From Mytilisepta virgata (lineage: Eukaryota; Mollusca; Bivalvia; Mytilida; Mytilidae), in the NCBI GenBank assembly GCA_028015205.1, contig CM051518.1:30098001-30162000 (forward strand): a stretch of DNA of 64,000 nucleotides, in the 5' to 3' direction. Each line of letters opens with the position of its first letter. Within the stretch, counting starts at the first letter, position 1. The notes beneath the pieces were generated by a model. The model saw only the letters and a program-made list of their open reading frames with translations, searched no databases and was not told the origin of the DNA. The position numbers were made by a program, and so were the translations under genes. Shown one piece after another: positions 58,418 to 64,000 of this stretch.

Positions 58418-61400
58418 GTAAGAGAAACAACCCATTTTTAAGCTACATGTACATGACAAGTAACAATGCATGACCAATAATGAATTAATTTATTTAGTGC
58501 CTAATTATGAGTTATTCAATTTTAGGTACAATATATTTAAAATCCAAGAGTAGTTTTATCTTGAAAACAAAATATTTTAATACCTGTACATTAAGAATAT
58601 AATATGGGATTTGTATAGTGAAAGCTAGAGTAACATGTAATAATTGTTGAGTTGTCATTGCAAACAATTTCATTTAAATCGAAATTATAGTTTTCTCTGC
58701 TGTTTACCCTTTACATTCTTAAAAGTCAAAATCGGTATTTATCATTTTAATGAGTCATTCATATAGCAAATTTGGTGATCTTGAATAGTTAAAAATTTTA
58801 TTCAGGTTATTAAGCAAGTAGTACAGTGTAGTAATTTGTTGGACAATAATAGAGAAAATGTACAGGTGTTATATTTTTAGACGATAATGGAGTAAATGTA
58901 CAGGTGTTATATTTTTAAATGATAATGGAGGAGTAAATGTACAGGTGTTATATTTTTAGACGCTAACGGAGTAAATGTACAGGTGTTATATTTGACAAAA
59001 AAACTCTACATTATTACTGTTCTATCGAGTTACTTTTTTTTAAATGACAGGTGTCATTCATTTTATTTGTCTGCTATTTCGATTGGAAATGTTTGTTTTT
59101 AATCATTTACCAAATTTTAGACTTTGTATTGATGAATTATGAAAGTTTGCATACTATTAAATGGAAAAAATGAGCATAACCTGCTTGCAAGGTATAAAGG
59201 TAGATTATCTGCAAATACACTGGTAAATGAACGCATACAGTTGGGTACATTTATGCATTTGTCTTTGATAAGGCCTAAAAAAAATATAGTTGTGTTTAGG
59301 GTAACCCGACCCTACCTAATTTTTAGTGCCTACCCTAAATTTTTTATAACCTTTCTTCAACAAGCACTGTTAAAGTCAAAGTGACTCCAGTATACAATTT
59401 AACAAAAAAAATTAATGTAAAAAAAAAAATTTCCCTACCTACTTAAACACGTGTATTTTTTTATTTGGCCTAAATTGAATACCTGTCTAATATTTATTAT
59501 TATTAATTTTTTTGATAATGAATGTTTGGTTCTATAATTCTATAAAAACTGCTCTAAAAATATACATTAGGTAAATGATTTTTTAAATGCCAGTATTTTT
59601 TGCAGACAGTTTTCAAAAACTGAAAAAGAAAAAGTAAAATTCATTTCTGATATAGTGTGGTCAAACTCGTATTGTTTAACACAATGATTGAAAGGGTGGC
59701 CAAGTGGTCTAGGTAGTTTGTAATGACTTCTAATGAACACTACCCTGTCAACACTGAGGTTGTGATTTCGAATCTCACCTGTGGCAGGGTGTGTTCGACT
59801 CTGATCTAAATTGACAAGGATTGCCAATTTTCCTACCGATGGTCGGTGGTTCTCTCCTGGTACTTCGGCTTCCTCCACCAATAAACACTGGCCGCCTCGA
59901 AATAGCCAAATGTGCTGAAAACAGCGTAAAACCCCAACTAAACAAACAATGATTGAAAAATCAATGTTATCTACTTGTATTTATTAAAATTTACTGTGGT
60001 CCTCCAAAACACTCAAGAATAACTAAATTGTTTTGAAAATCTTTCTTCTTTAACAGTTTGGTCCTACATTAGCACATGGGTATCTTTCTTCCATTAATAA
60101 TGCTGTACTATTCAGGGCTCGACAATAACGCTTGTCCGATTGTCCGGTACTAGTTGAAAATTCCGTCGGACAATCAACTTTGACTTGGTACTTGTCCGAT
60201 GGGACAAGTAAAAAGATTCTGAAAGAAGGACTTAGAAATAAAAATATTCATCGGAAACCTTCCAATTTTTAATTTGAAATTCAGGTTATGGTAGCGAGAA
60301 TTATCGGTAAACCTTACATGCATATGGATGACAAAATTATTTTATTTTCGATTTCACTTTTGAGGGAGAAATATATACCGGGGAATGAATTTCACTGTTC
60401 TTCTATTTAATCTGAATCGCGTAAACGTTTTATCAGGCGGAATAACAACTCCTTAAATATTGTTTTATTATTTTAGACACCTTTCTTAAAGCGACTACAT
60501 ATCAAACTCAATTTTCGGACAAGTGTCAAATCCTTCCAGACAAGTTGATTTAAGTTAAAAAAATTGTTATTGTAGAGGCCTGCTATTTTGTCAGACTGTA
60601 GTTGAACTGTTTGCTGCATACAATCATATAGTAAGGCCAAAAAAAAGTGTTTCTGTGTAGGGTTAGGCCAAAAAAAAAAATATGTGAGTTTACTGTCACA
60701 TGCTGAAAAAAAATAGGGTCGGTAGGTCGGTTTTTTTTTTTTTTTTTTTTTTTTTTAGAGCTCATTCAAACAGGTGGAAGTAAACTGTCTAACACTGGAA
60801 AATGGCACTACTTCCCTGACTGACAATGTAGGAGTAACCTTAAAATTATTTGGAGACATTACTTTACATGATTCATTGTTTTCAGATGACAATCGTCACT
60901 ATCGTGATATTTATTGAATATTGAATACATGTATATCAATGAAAGTTTTTGAATTGTTAAACGGAGCTATGACATTTTTGTCTACTTTTAAATGGGGGAC
61001 ACTGTTTTAAAGTTAGCGACAAAATACTGGCGGCGCGGTCTTGGTACTAAAGGCCGCCATTGTTGTTTAATACGATAAATACCGGAACCGGTGACGGAAA
61101 AGGTGGGAATTTCCGGAATTTCAGAAATTTGCCGATAAAAAAAGCTAGGGTCGGGACGATAAAACTAGGGTCGGTCGGGTGACCGTAAACACACATATTT
61201 TTTTTTTTGGCCTTACATATTCCAGAAAAATAGGATAGTTACATGTAGGTATTTTCATTTTATTTTTTTGCAACATGATTTGACCTTTATTCAACTGGGT
61301 AAAGGCAAACTAAACTTGGATGTTGTCTAAGTCACCCTCCAAAATGTATACAACAGAGTCAACAAAAAGACTTCAACGTTCATAAACCTAATCATTACTT

Positions 61401-63906
61401 CATTCACATTACCGTACTTACTCTAATTATTCGACACTAAAATACACCTATTTTTGGGGGGAGGGGGAAATTTGAAAATCGTCGAAAAATTCGAGGTTTT
61501 GTCTTTCCGTCCACATCATTGTCATTTAACTCCGGGCATAAGATTGACATGGTCAATGTACTTTAAGAATAAGCAATGGAAATAATGGGTCATACTTGTG
61601 GTATTGTTATTTCATTTTGCTTTCATGAATTTATTGTTGTTTTACAAAATGTAATGTTGAAGACAAAAACTGTAGCAAACTTCAAACGACTACCATGTTG
61701 TTAATTAATATGCAACACGTGATCTGGATTTGGAGCAAATGATTTTTATGATCTGGATTTGGAGCATCTCACAATTAATTTTTAAAACACATGTAAAACT
61801 TTTCTTTTCTTGTTGTCTTTTTAGAATATATTATATAAATTTCTCTTATGATGGTGTGTTGTTACCTATTTCTCGCGTAATGAATTATTTGTCATAACTA
61901 ATTCCCCATCATATGGTATGAACAAGTGTCACCAGAAATTCTTTTATTTGATTGGCCTTGATCCAAACATCGCTGTTTTCTGATTGGTTGAAATATGCAC
62001 AGTCATCGTTCAAAGCCACTTTGCATAGCTACATTTGACATCACAGAAAAATGAACGTTAAGATTTCCTGCGGGTCAGAGACCGAATCACAAACAAACAA
62101 ATATTCCTGGAGAATCATAAGAGAAATAAGTTGAACAACTCATAAAAATTAGATACCCCTTGAGGCTCGTTTGTTATTATATCCAAATTAAACAACTCGA
62201 TTTGATATCAAGCGATATCTAATTCTCACTCATTGTGAAACCTATAAATAACTTTAAAATATCTTATAAACATTGAGAAGAAGATTTGTTTTGTAAAAAC
62301 ATTATTCATTGCATTTGAAAGTTGATTTCTCTGGGAAACTCGAATACGCAATTCTGTTCCAAACTTGATTTTGAATTTTTTTCCAAAGTAAAAATCCAGG
62401 TAGGAAAAATTCAATAAAATTTACTTAAAACACGATCTTGTTTCAATCAAATTTATTAAGATAGATGGTTTAGAAAGATGAAATAAACACTTGATAGGGA
62501 CTGAAAGTAATAAACTTACCTAACAAGTTAAAATTACTGACTGTCACCACCGGATAACAACGATCATAAATTTGACAATTTTGAAAGTGTCAAAAAATAA
62601 GAGTTATCAAAAAATTAAATTTTCCTTGAATTTTCAAAAGTGTCAAATAATTAGGGTTATTACGGTATCATTCTTGTTGTCTTTCTCATTTTCAATACGT
62701 TCTGTCTTGCTGTGGTTCAAGATGTCAATGGGCCGAGTTTACCCGTATTTTTAATGATAAGATTATTTCCCTTTGTCATTGATTAGAAAAAATGGTGGTT
62801 AATTTTTTTTTTCATCATTGGAGAGATGTATCGGGCAATGGATTAAATATATTGGCAACTCTAATTTCGCTTTTGACACTAGTTCAGTTAATTTTTCAGT
62901 TTACGACGGAAATAAAATGGCTTATGGTTGGCATTCAAATCAGGCTCGCTCCTGTAACTGTTAACAGACATATATTTTTTTCGCCTAATAATTAGTTTAC
63001 GTTAATTTGTGCCAACCATTAGAATTGGTCCATAATTGGTACAATTTCAGAGGTAATTGGAGTTGTGCTCTTGTCCCTGGTGGAATAATTCTTTGTTTGA
63101 TAATTCTTCATTGTTCGATGTAATTTTCTAACTAAAAATAAAGCATGATAATATAATGTTTTAGATTACATAAGGTTTCACTTGTCTTGGATTTTGATCA
63201 AACTACAGATATTATGGAATTCACAAGCTTATAGGTATAAGAATTTCACACTTCTTTCTCTTTTCAAATTTTAAGTTAGGCTGTTTATTTGAAGAGAGGT
63301 ATATGAAATGCTTACATAGGTCATGGTAGTCTCTAGAAATGACAGAAAAAGATGTTGTGGTTGAGGCTTGAACTTGATATTGTTCTCCAGTGCCTTAGTG
63401 CAATAACATTAATTTGAAGACCTTAGTATTTCTCCTATTCAAACTACTATGTACATTATGTATATAGTGGTCAGATATAGGAACTAAATAAGGAAACTAC
63501 TTGAGTGTAATTTCCTTTCCCTCTATCTATGTATTATAATCATTGTACAAATTTACAACTTTGTACTTAAAATTTCATAACTACGAAGGTGTGATTTCTT
63601 ATTATGTCTAGTAAAATCCTGGTGGATTTTCAGGAAAAAGAATATTTGAATAAAATTCGTCAGTTGTCAGGTACTGTAGCTGTTTTGTATAACTGTATAA
63701 TGTATATTTATTATTGTGTAGGTAAAGTTATAAAATATATACAATGAATTTTAGATGAAAGAGAATCTGTACAAAAGAAGACCTTCACAAAATGGGTAAA
63801 TTCACATTTGATCAGAACAGGATGCAGAATAGCAGACCTGTACATAGACTTAAGAGATGGCAAGATGTTGATGAAACTGCTGGAAGTATTGTCTGGAGAA
63901 AGACTT
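58288..63906 (+). CDS. SPTBN1: beta-spectrin gene model, 5' end (two coding exons, intron included; continues beyond window)
   Basis: Conventional (non-heavy) beta-spectrin, the membrane-skeleton protein that pairs with alpha-spectrin, binds F-actin through tandem CH domains and bears spectrin repeats. Only the N-terminal about 94 residues are in the window: a 43-residue acidic leader ending [15 protein letters not shown], then, via the split codon [22 protein letters not shown], the first actin-binding site of CH1, and [20 protein letters not shown]. The motif [29 protein letters not shown] is characteristic of SPTB/SPTBN1-type proteins. Phase 1 donor and acceptor agree across a 5337-bp intron. 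The remaining thousands of residues lie to the right. The symbol is by vertebrate homology; invertebrates usually have a single conventional beta gene. Confidence 0.92.
58857..58993 (+). repeat. minisatellite, four units of about 39-42 bp
   Basis: AATGTACAGGTGTTATATTT recurs four times with spacer TTAGACGATAATGGAGTA or variants (one unit has an extra GAG). It lies in beta-spectrin intron 1. Confidence 0.85.
59268..59475. mobile_element. small GGCC-ended inverted-repeat element
   Basis: AAGGCCTAAAAAAAATATAG and TGTTTAGGGTAACCCGACCC at the left are faced by ACACGTGTATTTTTTTATTT followed by GGCC at the right. It resembles the ends of 60631-61217, but shorter. Confidence 0.45.
59690..59955 (+). 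mobile_element. tRNA-derived SINE, second family
   Basis: Head: GGGTGGCCAAGTGGTCTAGG (A-box-like) and GTGATTTCGAATCTCACCTG (B-box-like). Body: GATGGTCGGTGGTTCTCTCC, CTTCGGCTTCCTCCACCAAT and GCCGCCTCGAAATAGCCAAA. Tail: GCGTAAAACCCCAACTAAAC AAACAA. It lies in beta-spectrin intron 1; the minus-strand open frame over it is not a gene. Confidence 0.75.
60108..60587. mobile_element. hAT-like MITE with flanking CTATT repeats
   Basis: CAGGGCTCGACAATAAC at 60113 is mirrored by GTTATTGTAGAGGCCTG ending at 60582 (two mismatches). The direct repeat CTATT flanks it exactly at 60108-60112 and 60583-60587. CAGGG-type ends suit hAT elements, but hAT duplications are usually 8 bp, so the class is tentative. 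Several CTTGTCCGA/CGGACAAG words repeat inside. Confidence 0.65.
60631..61217. mobile_element. GTAAGGCC-ended TIR element with purine/pyrimidine runs
   Basis: GTAAGGCCAAAAAAAAGTGT at the left mirrors ACACACATATTTTTTTTTTT followed by GGCCTTAC at the right. Internal GGGTCGGTAGGTCGG and GGGTCGGTCGGGTGACCG, plus a T tract of over 20 at about 60731-60756. Related to the element at 21787-22428 by its GGGTCGG words. Confidence 0.55.
61218..63600. other. SPTBN1: beta-spectrin intron 1, right part, nothing recognised
   Basis: AT-rich intron without a recognised repeat or exon. Short direct repeats (GATCTGGATTTGGAGCA at 61721 and 61750; AAGTGTCAAA-AAT near 62585 and 62638) are present. If the exon at 63604 is a true alternative first exon, its promoter should lie in the last few hundred bases. 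Confidence 0.4.
63604..63670 (+). CDS. SPTBN1: candidate alternative first coding exon of beta-spectrin (short N-terminus)
   Basis: ATG at 63604 has an in-frame TGA four codons upstream (63592-63594). The 22 codons [22 protein letters not shown] end with G before a GTACTG donor at 63671, the same phase 1 as the regular exon 1. Splicing to 63755 would give ...[17 protein letters not shown]. Vertebrate SPTBN1 has a short isoform whose unique N-terminus ends in a similar helix directly before DEREAVQKK, so position and phase fit an internal promoter. It is unproven: the intron would be only 84 bp, and no transcript evidence is available. Confidence 0.5.
63755..63906 (+). CDS. SPTBN1: beta-spectrin coding exon 2 (start of first CH domain)
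   Basis: Acceptor AATTTTAG ends at 63754 and donor GTAAGT begins at 63907. Two nucleotides finish Asp, then 50 codons. [20 protein letters not shown] followed by [20 protein letters not shown] and LEVLSGERL is the start of the actin-binding CH1 domain, nearly identical to vertebrate beta-spectrin. The next exon lies beyond the window. Confidence 0.96.
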
Positions 63907-64000
63907 GTAAGTTACTCTTCATTACCCTGATTCTCATTCACTCACCTACCTATATGGTGCAATATATGTAAATGCAGTAAAAATTTTGTTAGTCAGACAT

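Noticed and set aside
58418..58473. Extension of the beta-spectrin start exon to a stop at 58473
   Set aside because: The conserved sequence continues at 63755 in the correct phase after the GTAAGA donor.

Overview
This is a gene-poor, AT-rich animal nuclear window: long introns, GT-AG splicing, polyadenylation signals and dense mobile-element debris. The repeat families (those opening AGCTCACCTG, GTCTCGCCTG, TGTCCCCTGCTC and ACTGTGGATTC, plus a retroelement tail) are ones I associate with bivalve molluscs, most likely a mytilid mussel. That assignment is inference from repeat style and from protein similarity recalled from memory; no search was run.

Two protein-coding genes are supported, both on the + strand. 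(1) About 8.6-45.6 kb holds the 3' two thirds of VPS39, the HOPS tethering-complex subunit that acts in late endosome-lysosome fusion. Sixteen coding exons (118, 130, 143, 147, 142, 87, 74, 99, 118, 129, 103, 46, 150, 135, 92 and 79 nt) join in phase into 596 residues plus a stop. The N-terminal beta-propeller (CNH) exons are not recognisable in 1-8586 and should lie upstream of the window. (2) From 58.3 kb to the right edge is the 5' end of a conventional beta-spectrin gene: a start exon, an intron of about 5.3 kb and the first exon of the actin-binding calponin-homology domain. An in-phase candidate alternative first exon lies 84 bp upstream of that CH exon, arranged like the short N-terminus of vertebrate SPTBN1.

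Layout: 1-8.6 kb is repeats, with two large AGCTCACCTG elements, a G/T homopolymer block and a pogo-like MITE. 8.6-45 kb is VPS39, whose introns carry more than twenty elements; the last intron (9.8 kb) is an element graveyard. 45.9-47 kb is a cluster of four foldback hairpins just past the VPS39 3' end. 47-54 kb is intergenic, with more AGCTCACCTG elements, a broken reverse-transcriptase remnant and a retroelement tail. 54-58 kb is mostly featureless. 58.3-64 kb is beta-spectrin, with a hAT-like MITE, a SINE and a GGCC-ended element in its first intron.

The most noteworthy system is the set of non-autonomous elements sharing one architecture: short inverted repeats near both ends, a perfect hairpin at the extreme 3' end, T-rich insertion sites and an internal core tandemly repeated every 140-180 bp. 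This is the Helentron/DINE-1 and oyster 'pearl' plan. At least four sequence-unrelated families follow it here, some nested or chimeric, and the commonest is almost all in one orientation.
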